34,797 nucleotides of DNA from Burkholderiales bacterium (GCA_028868825.1 JAGWTU010000057.1:1-34797); one strand, 5' to 3'. Shown: positions 23,440 to 32,537, counted from the stretch's first letter. The notes: generated from the letters alone by a model not told the origin. A program made the numbers and translations.

Positions 23440-26057
23440 ACGCGCCGGTCCGCGCCCTGCGCGAGGACGAAATAGACCTCGCCGATGCGGTCGGCGAGCG
23501 CCGAAGCGCGGCGCACGAGCAGCGCCGAGAGCGCGCGCAGCGACTCGGCGATGGCGCGGTCGTCGGCGCCGCGCAGCGATTCCAGCGTCATCCCCGCGCC
23601 CTGCTCGGGCAGCAGGGCGAGGAAATCGGCATGGCCGGCGGGGTCGCCTGGCAGCTTGCCGATCTCGGTGCGCAGCCGGCGCAGCACGCCGGCGTAGGCG
23701 CGCGGGTTGTCGCTGTCGAGCACCAGCAGGTCGACGAGGGCCAGCAAGTCCTCGTGGCGCTGGTAGCGGGCGCGGAAGGTGATCAGGCTGTCGAAGAGTT
23801 CGAGCAGCAGCTCGATGCCGGCGGCGCTGGCCAGCGCCTGCGCGTCGACGAAGGCCTGCAGCCGCTGCGCGACGCCGAGCAACCGCTCGATCAGGCGCCC
23901 GACGGTGAGCAACCGCCAGCCATGGTCGCGCGTCATGCGGTCGGTCTGCGCGCCGGTGATCGCGGCGAGTTGCAGCGCCAGCCGGTCGAGCGCCGGCAGC
24001 ACCTGTTCGAGTGCCGGCAGCCCGCCCGCGGGCATCGCGATCGCGGCGGCAAACGATTCGCGCATGGTCCGGATCAGGCCCCAATGCTCGGCCGACAGGC
24101 GGTCGCGCAGCGCCAGCGTCGTGCGGTCGAGCGCGGCCAGGTTGTAGGCGATGCTCGCCGCGCCTTGAAGCGCCTGCGCGTCGCCGAGCGCGGCGAGCAG
24201 CGCGCGCTCGAACAACGGCGGCGAGCGCACCAGCGACGGCACGCCCACGGGCGCCAGGCCGGTCGTCGCCGCCAGCGCCGAGAGCGCCTGCAGCACCTCG
24301 GGCGGGGCGTCGTTGTCGGCGTCGATCAGCAGCAGCGTCGCGCGCGCCAGCCGGACGAGCTGCTCGGTGCGCTCGGTGTAGCGGCCGAGCCAGAACAGGT
24401 TCTCGCCGGTGCGGCTCGACACCGGGCGCCGGCGCTGCGCGATGTCGTCGACCTGCAGACGCTGCGGCAGCATCGAGAAGGTGTCGACCGGGCCGTCGGT
24501 GAGCACCCAGGTGTCCAGGCTCGTGCCGCCGCGCTGCATGCTGACGCTGCTGTCCTCGCGCCGCGCCACGCGCGTCATGCCGCCGGGCAGCACATGCCAA
24601 CGGCCGCCGCCGTCGGCGATCGCGTAGACGCGCACCAGCGATGGGCGCAGCGACAGTGCACCGTCGCCCCAGATGGGTGCGCGCGAGTAGCGCACGCGGC
24701 TCTGGATCGTCCAGGCATCGGGATCGTCGGCGATCGCGGCGTCGCCGGGCCGGCGCAGCGCCGAGTCGCTGCCCGCTTCCGGGTAGGTGCGGCGCACGAT
24801 ATGTTCCTCGGGATGGGCGCGCGCGTCGTCGAAGGCCGCCGCCTCGCCGCACCACCAGGTCGGCAGCGACGGCATGCGCAGCGGCTCGCCGAGCAGGCGT
24901 TCGGCGATCGCCGGCATGAAGCCCTGGATCGCCGGCGTCTCGAGGAAGGCGCTGCCGAGCGCGTTGGCCATCACGACGCTGCCGGCGCGCGCGGCCATCA
25001 GCAGCCCCGGGATGCCGAGCGCCGAATCGGTCCGCAGCTCGAGCGGGTCGCACCAGTCGTCGTCGATGCGGCGCAGCACGCCGTGCACCGGCTCGAGGCC
25101 GTCGACGGTCTTGAGGAAGACGCGCTCGTCGCGCACCGTGAGGTCGCCGCCCTCGACCAGCGGCAGGCCGAGGTAGCGCGCCAGGTAGGCATGCTCGAAA
25201 TAGGTCTCGCTGTAGGGTCCCGGCGTCAGCAGCACGACGCGCGGCGTGGCGCCGCGGGCGACATCGCGCGCCGCGGCCTCGAGCGTGTCGAGCAGCCGCC
25301 GGTACGAGCTGGCGATGTGCTGCACGCGCAGGTCGCGGAAGGCCTCGGGGAACTGGCGCGCGATGACGAGCCGGTTGTGCAGCACATAGCCCAGCCCCGA
25401 GGGCCCCTGGGTGCGCTGCGCGACCTGCCACCAATGGCCCTGCGGGCCGCGCGCGAGGTCGAAGGCGACGATGAACAGGCGCAGCCCCGAAGGCGGCTCG
25501 ACGCCCATCATCGGCCGCAGCCAGCCCGGGTGGCGCAGCAGCAGCGCCGGCGGCAGCAGGCCCTCGCGCAGCAGGTGCTGCGGGCCGTAGAGGTCGGCCA
25601 GCATGCGCTGCGCGAGTTCGGCGCGCTGCACGACGCCGGCCTCGATGCGGGCCCAGTCGGCCGGTTCGATCAACTGCGGCAGCAGCTCGAGCGACCAGGG
25701 CCGCGACGACGCGCCGGGGTCGCTGCGGTCGCCGTAGACGTTGTGGGTGACGCCGTCGAGCCGGATGCGGCGCTCGACCTGGGCCACGCGCTGGTCGAGG
25801 TCCTCGGCGAAGCCGACGCCGCCGGCCGGCGGCGGCAGGCAGGCGGCGAAGCGCTGCCAGGGCCCGCGCAGCCGGCCCTGGGCGTCGCGCAGCTCGTCCC
25901 AATGCGCCGCGTCGACCGGCAGCGCGTGGCTGGCCAGCGCATGGACCGCCGCCTCGGCGGCCGAGGCGGGGTCGAACGGCAGCGAGCCCTGGGACTGACC
26001 TTGGGACAGTCCTTGAGTTTGGGACTGCGAAGGCGACTGGAACTGTTGTTGCGGCAT
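23436..26057 (-). CDS. fused circularly permuted ATP-grasp / alpha-E protein
   Basis: This 873-residue protein joins two modules that are separate in the genes downstream. Residues about 30-525 are a permuted ATP-grasp domain (MMGVEPPSGLRLFIV, TPGPYSETYFEHAYLARYL, RIDDDWCDP, GGTSLDTWVLTD). Residues about 545-873 are an alpha-E domain (SSRTGENLFWLGRYTERTEQ). Compared with the stand-alone paralogue, the metal motif LEDN is replaced by VAQR (212-215) and the lysine motif VKEVHGAGGYG by VRRTYPEAGSD (421-431), so ATP-grasp catalysis may be lost or altered. The N-terminus is Gln/Ser-rich (about 2-24). The ATG at 26057 is preferred; the stop overlaps the next ATG by 4 bases. It may be an inactive scaffold subunit. 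Confidence 0.9.
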   Translation of the reverse strand: MPQQQFQSPSQSQTQGLSQGQSQGSLPFDPASAAEAAVHALASHALPVDAAHWDELRDAQGRLRGPWQRFAACLPPPAGGVGFAEDLDQRVAQVERRIRLDGVTHNVYGDRSDPGASSRPWSLELLPQLIEPADWARIEAGVVQRAELAQRMLADLYGPQHLLREGLLPPALLLRHPGWLRPMMGVEPPSGLRLFIVAFDLARGPQGHWWQVAQRTQGPSGLGYVLHNRLVIARQFPEAFRDLRVQHIASSYRRLLDTLEAAARDVARGATPRVVLLTPGPYSETYFEHAYLARYLGLPLVEGGDLTVRDERVFLKTVDGLEPVHGVLRRIDDDWCDPLELRTDSALGIPGLLMAARAGSVVMANALGSAFLETPAIQGFMPAIAERLLGEPLRMPSLPTWWCGEAAAFDDARAHPEEHIVRRTYPEAGSDSALRRPGDAAIADDPDAWTIQSRVRYSRAPIWGDGALSLRPSLVRVYAIADGGGRWHVLPGGMTRVARREDSSVSMQRGGTSLDTWVLTDGPVDTFSMLPQRLQVDDIAQRRRPVSSRTGENLFWLGRYTERTEQLVRLARATLLLIDADNDAPPEVLQALSALAATTGLAPVGVPSLVRSPPLFERALLAALGDAQALQGAASIAYNLAALDRTTLALRDRLSAEHWGLIRTMRESFAAAIAMPAGGLPALEQVLPALDRLALQLAAITGAQTDRMTRDHGWRLLTVGRLIERLLGVAQRLQAFVDAQALASAAGIELLLELFDSLITFRARYQRHEDLLALVDLLVLDSDNPRAYAGVLRRLRTEIGKLPGDPAGHADFLALLPEQGAGMTLESLRGADDRAIAESLRALSALLVRRASALADRIGEVYFVLAQGADRRV

Positions 26058-26074
26058 GGCGGGGCCGCGAATGA

Positions 26075-29000
26075 TCACACGCGCAGGTCGATCGTGAACG
26101 GATGCTCCAGTCCGGGTGTGGCGGGCTGCACGTCGATCCGTCCGGGCGTATGGCCGAAGCGGAAGAAGCGCGCCAGGCGCCGGCTCTCGGCCTCGTAGGC
26201 GTTGACCGGGAACGCCTCGTGGCTGAGCCCGCCCGGGTGTGCGACGTGGTAGCGGCAGCCGCCGATCGAGCGCTGCTGCCAGCGGTCGACGAGGTCGATC
26301 GTCAGCGGCGCATGGACGGCGATCGTCGGGTGCAGCGCCGACGGCGGCTGCCAGGCGCGGTAGCGCACGCCGCAGACGAACTCGCCGACGCGTCCGGTGG
26401 GCTGCAGCGGCAGCGCGCGGCCGTTGACGGTGACGACATGGCGGTTGCCGTTGAGGCCGGTGACCTTGACCTCGACGCGTTCGAGCGACGAATCGACATA
26501 GCGCACCGTGCCGCCGGCCGAGCCCTCCTCGCCCATCACATGCCAGGGTTCGAGCGCGCTGCGCAGCGTCAGCTCGGCGCCCATCGTCGCGAGCTCGCCG
26601 ATGAGCGGGAAGCGGAACGCGAAATGCGGTGCGAACCAGGCGCTCTCGAAGGCGTAGCCGGCGGCCTGGAGGTCGGCGATGACGTCGTCGAAATCCATCT
26701 GCACGAAGGTCGGCAGCAGGAAGCGGTCGTGCAGCCCGGTGCCCCAGCGCGTCAGCCGCGTCGAGCCGCGGCCGCGATACGGTTCGCGCCAGAACCAGGC
26801 CACGAGCGCGCGCAGCAGCAGCTGCTGCACGAGGCTCATGCGCGCATGCGGCGGCATCTCGAAGGCGCGCAGCTCGAGCAGGCCCAGGCGGCCGGTCGGG
26901 CCGTCGGGCGAGTACAGCTTGTCGATGCAGAACTCGGCACGGTGCGTGTTGCCCGTGACGTCGACGAGCAGGTTGCGCAGCGTGCGGTCGACGACCCACG
27001 GCGGCACCGAGCCGTGCAGGCCGAGCTGGCGTTCGAGCTCATTGAGGCCGATCTCGACCTCGTAGGTCTGGTCGCCGCGCGCCTCGTCGAAGCGCGGCGC
27101 CTGGCTCGTCGGGCCGATGAACATGCCCGAGAACAGATAGCTCAGCGACGGGTGGTTGTGCCAGTAGGTGATGAGGCTGGCGAGCAGGTCGGGCCGGCGC
27201 AGGAAGGGGCTGTCGGCGGTGCTCGCGCCGCCGAGCACGAAATGGTTGCCGCCGCCGGTGCCGGTGTGGCGGCCGTCGAGCATGAACTTCTCGGTCGACA
27301 GCCGGCTGCGATGCGCCGCGTCGTAGAGGAACTCGGTGTGGTCGACGAGTTCGTTCCAGTCGTGCGCCGGGTGGATGTTGACCTCGATGACGCCCGGATC
27401 GGGTGTCACCGACAGATGCTTCAGGCGCGGATCGCGCGGCGGCGGGTAGCCCTCGAGGACGATCTTGACCTGCAGCTCGGCGGCCGTGGCCTCGATCGCG
27501 GCGAGCAGCTCGAGGTAATCCTCGAGGTGCTTGAGCGGCGGCATGAAGACGTAGAGCACGCCGCTGCGGTGGCCCGTCTTCGCGAAAGCCTCTCGCTCGG
27601 CCTTCGGGCCGTTGCCGCGCTGCGGGTCGCGCACCTCGACGCACAGCGCCGTGCGCGTGAGCTCACCGGCCGATTCGAAGCGCGCCGGCGTCGCCAGCGG
27701 GTCGCGCGGGAACGGCTTCGCCGGGTCGTGTTCGCCGCCCTCCCCCGCCGGCCCGGCCAGGCCCAGCGCTTGCGCGCGGGCGCCGGCGTCAGCGGCGTCG
27801 GTCGCCGTCGCGGCGACATCGCCGCCGCGACCGGCCTGCTGCATGCGCAGCTGCGCCGCGCTCGGCAGGCGGCCGGCGGGCGCATAGGGATCCTGTTCGA
27901 AGGCCGGCGGCAGATCGCCGGCCGCGGCCCAGGGCAGCGAATCGAGCGGCAGCCGCAGACCCATCGGCGAGTCGCCGGGCATCAGGTACAGGCGCTCGTC
28001 GCGCATGAACCAGGGCCCGGTGATCCAGGTCGGCCCGGACAGCGGCGTCAGCCATTCGCGCTTGAGCGGCAGCAGGTAGCCGACGGGGCTGTCCAGCCCC
28101 TGGTCGAAGACGCGCTGCAGCCGCGCGCGCTCGAGCTCGTCGCTCAAGCGCGCATCGAAGGGGTCGACGTTGACCGGCAGCCGGCGTTCGCGCCAGAGGT
28201 AGTACCAGGTGTCCTCGAAGGCCGGCTGGACGAAGCGCTGCGCGAGGCCGAGCCGGCGCGTCAGCACGCGGATGAAGCGCTCGGCGTCGGCCGGCTGGTA
28301 GTCGTGGCGGTCGCGCTCGTCGGCGAACAGGCTCGGGTCGTTCCAGCAGGGCTCGCCGTCGGCGCGCCAGGCGATCATCAAGGCCCAGCGCGGCAGCTGC
28401 TCGCCCGGGTACCACTTGCCCTGGCCGAAATGCAGGAAACCGCCCCGGCCGTACTTGGCGCGCAGCTTGTCGACGAGCGAGGTCGCCAGGCCGCGCTTGG
28501 TCGGCCCCAGCGCATCGGTGTTCCATTCGGCGGCGTCGCGGTCGTCGACGGCGACGAAGGTCGGCTCGCCGCCCTGGGTCAGGCGCACGTCCTGGGCCTC
28601 GAGCTGGGCGTCGACGGCATGGCCGAGGTCGACGACGGCCTGCCATTGATCGTCGGTGTAGGGCAGCGTGACGCGCGGCGATTCGTAGATCCGCGACACC
28701 TCCATATGGTGCGAGAACTCGACGTCGCATTCGTCGACGGCGCCCGACACCGGCGCCGCCGTGCTCGGCTCGGGCGTGCAGGCCACCGGGATATGGCCCT
28801 CGCCGGCGAGCAGCCCCGAGGTCGGGTCGAAGCCGATCCAGCCGGCACCCGGCAGGTAGACCTCGCACCAGGCGTGCAGGTCGGTGAAATCATGCTCGGC
28901 GCCCGAGGGACCGTCGAGCGACTTGACGTCGGGCTTGAGCTGGATCAGGTAGCCCGAGACGAAGCGCGCCGCCAACCCGAGGTGGCGCAGCGTCTGCACC

Positions 29001-29560
29001 ATCAGCCAGCCGGTGTCGCGGCAGGAGCCGCTGCCGTTGGTCAGGGTGACCTCGGGCGTCTGCACGCCCGGCTCCATGCGGATCAGGTACTTGATCTCGT
29101 GCTGCAGGCGCTGGTTGATGCCGACGAGGAAGTCGATGGTGCGCTTCTTGGCCAGCGGGATGCTGTCGACGAAGGCCTTGAAGCGCGGCGTCAGCGGCGC
29201 CTTCACGAGGTAGGGCACGAGGTCGTGCGCGAGCTCGGGGGCGTAGGCGAAGGGGAACTCCTCGGCCTCGGGCTCGAGGAAGAAGTCGAAGGGGTTGAGC
29301 ACCGACATCTCGGCGACGAGGTCGACCGTGACCTTGAACTCGCGCGTCGGCTCGGGGAAGACGAGGCGGGCGACGTAGTTCGCGAACGGGTCCTGCTGCC
29401 AGTTGATGAAATGGTCGGCGGGCTCGATGCGCAGCGAATAGCTCAGGATGCGCGTGCGGCAATGCGGCGCCGGGCGCAGCCGCACGAGCTGCGGCGACAG
29501 TGCGACGCGCCGGTCGTAGCGGTAGTGGGTGACATGGTTCAGGGCGACATGGATGGACAC
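26075..29560 (-). CDS. DUF2126 transglutaminase-like protein
   Basis: This very large protein (1161 residues) has a bacterial transglutaminase N-terminal domain (about 1-110), a transglutaminase core (about 140-260) with Cys180 in NGSGSCRDTGWL, His229 in DLHAWCEVYLPG and Asp245 in WIGFDPTSG, and a long C-terminal DUF2126 region (about 300-1161) of unknown function. Conserved-looking runs in the last part include GGGNHFVLGGAS and NHPSLSYLFSGMFIGPTSQAPRFDEAR (cited in part: LSYLFSGMFIGPTSQAPR). The start is the GTG at 29560, which gives the typical MSIHVALNHVTHYRYDR beginning and has GAGGA 10 bases upstream. Its first 22 bases overlap comEC. It is the first gene of the amidoligase-like cluster. 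Confidence 0.93.
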   Translation of the reverse strand: MSIHVALNHVTHYRYDRRVALSPQLVRLRPAPHCRTRILSYSLRIEPADHFINWQQDPFANYVARLVFPEPTREFKVTVDLVAEMSVLNPFDFFLEPEAEEFPFAYAPELAHDLVPYLVKAPLTPRFKAFVDSIPLAKKRTIDFLVGINQRLQHEIKYLIRMEPGVQTPEVTLTNGSGSCRDTGWLMVQTLRHLGLAARFVSGYLIQLKPDVKSLDGPSGAEHDFTDLHAWCEVYLPGAGWIGFDPTSGLLAGEGHIPVACTPEPSTAAPVSGAVDECDVEFSHHMEVSRIYESPRVTLPYTDDQWQAVVDLGHAVDAQLEAQDVRLTQGGEPTFVAVDDRDAAEWNTDALGPTKRGLATSLVDKLRAKYGRGGFLHFGQGKWYPGEQLPRWALMIAWRADGEPCWNDPSLFADERDRHDYQPADAERFIRVLTRRLGLAQRFVQPAFEDTWYYLWRERRLPVNVDPFDARLSDELERARLQRVFDQGLDSPVGYLLPLKREWLTPLSGPTWITGPWFMRDERLYLMPGDSPMGLRLPLDSLPWAAAGDLPPAFEQDPYAPAGRLPSAAQLRMQQAGRGGDVAATATDAADAGARAQALGLAGPAGEGGEHDPAKPFPRDPLATPARFESAGELTRTALCVEVRDPQRGNGPKAEREAFAKTGHRSGVLYVFMPPLKHLEDYLELLAAIEATAAELQVKIVLEGYPPPRDPRLKHLSVTPDPGVIEVNIHPAHDWNELVDHTEFLYDAAHRSRLSTEKFMLDGRHTGTGGGNHFVLGGASTADSPFLRRPDLLASLITYWHNHPSLSYLFSGMFIGPTSQAPRFDEARGDQTYEVEIGLNELERQLGLHGSVPPWVVDRTLRNLLVDVTGNTHRAEFCIDKLYSPDGPTGRLGLLELRAFEMPPHARMSLVQQLLLRALVAWFWREPYRGRGSTRLTRWGTGLHDRFLLPTFVQMDFDDVIADLQAAGYAFESAWFAPHFAFRFPLIGELATMGAELTLRSALEPWHVMGEEGSAGGTVRYVDSSLERVEVKVTGLNGNRHVVTVNGRALPLQPTGRVGEFVCGVRYRAWQPPSALHPTIAVHAPLTIDLVDRWQQRSIGGCRYHVAHPGGLSHEAFPVNAYEAESRRLARFFRFGHTPGRIDVQPATPGLEHPFTIDLRV

Positions 29561-32055
29561 TTGCTTGGACTCCTCGCCTCGACGGCTCTGCAACTCCCGA
29601 CACTTGCAAGCGGCGGGCCACGTTGCGCGGAGGGTGGGTCACCCTCGGGGTGATGATGCCAGTAACGGCGAGCGACATCGCGCTGGCACCAGGGCGCGCC
29701 GCCGTCGGCCGGCCAGGTCCAGGCGCCGCAGCGGTCGCTGCGCACGATTTCGATGCGCTGGCGCTCGTAGCGGGCGAGCACCGGGGGCGCCGGGTGGCCG
29801 TAGCGGCTGCGGTAGGCGGCCTGGACGACGGCCCAGCGCGGTCGCACGGCGGCGATGAACGAGTCGGTCGACGAGGTCTTGCTGCCATGGTGCGGCACCA
29901 GCAGCATGTCGGCACGCAGCGCGGCGCCGGCGCGCTCCAGCAGCGCCGCTTCCTGCGCCGCCTCGATGTCACCGGTCAGCAAGGCGCTGCGGCCCGGCGC
30001 GGCGACGCGCAGCACGCAGCTCAACGCGTTCGGCTTCGCAGCGACTTCCTCGGCCGGGTGCAGGACCTCGAACTGCACGCCGTCCCAGTCCCAGGACTGC
30101 CCGGCCCGGCAGCGGCGGTAGTGCGGCAGCGCGGGCAACAGACCGCTGTCGGCGTCGATCGAGGTGAGGACCTGCTCGACCCGCAGCGCCGCCAGCAGCG
30201 ACGCGGCGCCGCCGATATGGTCGGCGTCGCGGTGGCTGAGCATCAGCATGTCGATGCGCGACTCGCCGCGCCGGCGCAGCAGCGGCAGCAACACGCGCTC
30301 GCCGGCGTCGGCCTCGGGGCCGAAACGCGGGCCGCTGTCGTAGACGAGCAGGTGCCCATGCGTGCGCACCAGCACCGCCGTGCCCTGGCCGATGTCGGCG
30401 GCGACGAGTTCGAACTGCCCGGGGGCCGGCCGCGGCGGCGCCGGCGCCAGCAGCGGCAGCAGCAAGGGCAGCGCGAGGCCCCTCTGCCGCCACGGCAGCG
30501 GCAGCACCGCGACGATGCCGCCGAGCAGGCCGCAGGCGACGGCCCAGGGCGGTGCCGCCGCCGCCGTCCAGACGGGCGCCGCGGCCAACTCGCTCAGCAC
30601 GGCCATCAGCGCCTGGACCAGCCAGCCGTCGACGCTCCAGAGCACCGGCAGCACGATGCCGAGCAGCGCCAGCGGCGTGATCGCCAGCGTGACGAGCGGG
30701 ATCGCGACGAGGTTGGCGAGCAGGCCGACGAGCGAGACCTGCTGGAAGAACAGCAGCGTCAGCGGCGCCAGCGAGATGGTGGCCACGGCCTGCGTGCGCA
30801 GCAGCGCGAGCAGCCAGCGGGCGCCGCGGCCGCGCCAGTCCACGGGCGCGGGTTCGCGGCGCCGTCGCACCGGCTCGGCCGCGATGAGCATCGCCACCGC
30901 CATGTACGAAAGCCAGAAGCCGGGCTGCAGCAGCGCCCACGGGTCGGCCAGCAGCACCGCCAGCGCGGCCGCCAGCAGCACCGCGTGCAGCGGCCAGCGC
31001 AAGCCGGCGCTGCGCAATGCGACGACGGCGGCGATCATCCACACCGTGCGCTGCGCCGGCACGCCCCAGCCGGCGAGCAGCGCGTAGGCGAGCGCAACGA
31101 CGAAACCGCCCCAGAGCGCGGCGCGCGGCGCCGGGCAGGCGCGCAGCAGCCGCGGCGACAACCGCCACAGCCGGTCGATCAGCGCTGCCGCGAGCCAGGC
31201 CAGCATCGTCACGTGCAGGCCCGAGATCGCGACCAGGTGACTGACGCCGGTGTCGCGGAAGAGGTCCCAGCCGGCACGGTCGATCGAGGCCTGGTCGCCG
31301 ATGGCCAGCGCGGCGACGACGCCGGCCGCCATCGGGTCGCCCAGGCGTTCGAAGATGGCATCGCGCAGGTCCTGGCGCAGGCGCTGCAGCGGCCGGCCGG
31401 CCACGGGTGCGAGCAACTCGGGTTCGGGGTGGGCGCGCACGCTGCCGACGGCGCCGATGCCCTGCTCGAACAGGCTCAGCTCGAGATCCCAGCCGCCCGG
31501 GTTCGCCAGGCCATGCGGCTGGTGCAGCCGCAGCCCGAGCCGCCAGCGCTGGCCGGCGCGCAACTCGGGGCCGGCGCCGGCCAGCGTCGGATCGTCGCCG
31601 GCGACGGCGTACCAGCCCAGCGACAGCCGCGGCGGCAGCCGCACGGCGGCGCCGTCCAGCGTCGCCGCTTCGGTCGCGAAGGCGAAGCGCTGGCCCTGCG
31701 GCCCGCTGCGCGGCAGGCCGTCGACGACGCCGATGACGACGAGGTCGCGCCCTTCGAGTGCGCTCGCCAGCCGCTCGTCGAGCCGCTGCTGCGCGCGCCA
31801 GGCCGTGCTGCCATGGGCGAGCAGGGCGGCGGCCAGCGCCAGCGCCAGCGTGCCGGCCCAGCGCCGGCGCAGCGGCCAGGCCAGCGCCGCCAGGGCCAGC
31901 GCCGCAGCGCATTGCGCGCCCACCGCGTGCGGCGTCCACAGCGCCGCTTGCCGCAGTTGCAGCGCCAGGCCGGCCATCCAGGCCAGCGCGAGCAGGGCCG
32001 CGCGCGCCGGGGCCGTCGGACCGACGCTCATGACCGCGGTGTAGGATGAACGCAT
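29539..32055 (-). CDS. comEC: ComEC/Rec2-family DNA uptake channel protein
   Basis: ComEC moves single-stranded DNA across the inner membrane during natural transformation. The 838-residue product has N-terminal membrane helices and an OB-like DUF4131 region (about 20-200). The competence domain follows (about 220-510, with DTGVSHLVAISGLHVTML, a family signature), then a C-terminal metallo-beta-lactamase domain (about 550-800). There the metal ligands are intact: SHRDADHIGG, LLTGDIE and LVPHHGSKTSST. Two ATGs are possible, at 32055 and 32031; neither has a well-placed ribosome site. It is divergent from the RidA gene. The end overlaps the DUF2126 gene by 22 bases. Confidence 0.93.
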   Translation of the reverse strand: MRSSYTAVMSVGPTAPARAALLALAWMAGLALQLRQAALWTPHAVGAQCAAALALAALAWPLRRRWAGTLALALAAALLAHGSTAWRAQQRLDERLASALEGRDLVVIGVVDGLPRSGPQGQRFAFATEAATLDGAAVRLPPRLSLGWYAVAGDDPTLAGAGPELRAGQRWRLGLRLHQPHGLANPGGWDLELSLFEQGIGAVGSVRAHPEPELLAPVAGRPLQRLRQDLRDAIFERLGDPMAAGVVAALAIGDQASIDRAGWDLFRDTGVSHLVAISGLHVTMLAWLAAALIDRLWRLSPRLLRACPAPRAALWGGFVVALAYALLAGWGVPAQRTVWMIAAVVALRSAGLRWPLHAVLLAAALAVLLADPWALLQPGFWLSYMAVAMLIAAEPVRRRREPAPVDWRGRGARWLLALLRTQAVATISLAPLTLLFFQQVSLVGLLANLVAIPLVTLAITPLALLGIVLPVLWSVDGWLVQALMAVLSELAAAPVWTAAAAPPWAVACGLLGGIVAVLPLPWRQRGLALPLLLPLLAPAPPRPAPGQFELVAADIGQGTAVLVRTHGHLLVYDSGPRFGPEADAGERVLLPLLRRRGESRIDMLMLSHRDADHIGGAASLLAALRVEQVLTSIDADSGLLPALPHYRRCRAGQSWDWDGVQFEVLHPAEEVAAKPNALSCVLRVAAPGRSALLTGDIEAAQEAALLERAGAALRADMLLVPHHGSKTSSTDSFIAAVRPRWAVVQAAYRSRYGHPAPPVLARYERQRIEIVRSDRCGAWTWPADGGAPWCQRDVARRYWHHHPEGDPPSAQRGPPLASVGSCRAVEARSPSKCPSMSP

Positions 32056-32075
32056 CGCATCGAGGACCCTCCGCC

Positions 32076-32537
32076 ATGACCATCGCCGAGCGCCTGCAAG
32101 CCCTCGCCATCACGCTGCCCGCGGTGGCCACGCCGGCCGCAGCCTATGTGCCTTACGTCCAGACCGGCAAGCTGGTCTTCATTTCCGGCCATATCGCCAA
32201 GAGGGACGGCAAGCCCTGGGTCGGCCAGCTCGGGCTGAACATGAACACCGAGGAAGGCAAGGCGGCGGCGCGCGCGATCGCCATCGACCTGCTCGGCACG
32301 CTGCAGGCCGCCGTCGGCGACCTCAACCGCGTCAGGCGCATCGTCAAGGTGCTGAGCCTGGTCAACAGCACGCCCACCTACACCGAGCAGCACCTCGTGA
32401 CGAACGGCTGCAGCGAACTGCTGGTGGCCGTGCTCGGTGCGGCCGTCGGCGCCCATGCGCGCAGCGCCTTCGGCGTCGCGCAGCTGCCGCTGGGCGCCTG
32501 CGTCGAGATCGAGCTCACGGCCGAAATCGACGTATGA
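32076..32537 (+). CDS. RidA/YjgF-family protein
   Basis: The 153-residue protein belongs to the RidA/YjgF/YER057c family. RidA itself hydrolyses reactive enamine/imine intermediates from PLP enzymes to ketoacids. Family features are YVPYVQTGKLVFISGHI, LGLNMNTEEGKAAARAIAIDLL and the C-terminal HARSAFGVAQLPLGACVEIE, which keeps the arginine needed for imine hydrolysis in active subgroups. The longer length and the N-terminal ERLQALAITLP place it in a YoaB/YjgH-like subgroup rather than archetypal RidA. GAGGA at 32062-32066 supports the ATG at 32076; a weak -10, TAGGAT, lies at 32042-32047. It overlaps dsbB by 4 bases. Confidence 0.9.
   Translation: MTIAERLQALAITLPAVATPAAAYVPYVQTGKLVFISGHIAKRDGKPWVGQLGLNMNTEEGKAAARAIAIDLLGTLQAAVGDLNRVRRIVKVLSLVNSTPTYTEQHLVTNGCSELLVAVLGAAVGAHARSAFGVAQLPLGACVEIELTAEIDV

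Noticed and set aside
26102..29653. Very long open frame on the plus strand opposite the DUF2126 gene (similar cases at 23427-26198, 8238-10007 and 29623-32049)
   Set aside because: The translations are Arg/Gln/Ala/His-rich without any domain, and the opposite strand encodes clear enzymes with catalytic motifs. Long antisense frames are expected in DNA with very GC-rich third codon positions.
20079..32055. Anti-phage defence island or mobile element around the ATP-grasp/transglutaminase genes
   Set aside because: No integrase, transposase, tRNA boundary or direct repeats are visible, base and codon use match the neighbours, and the families are known as housekeeping-type clusters.
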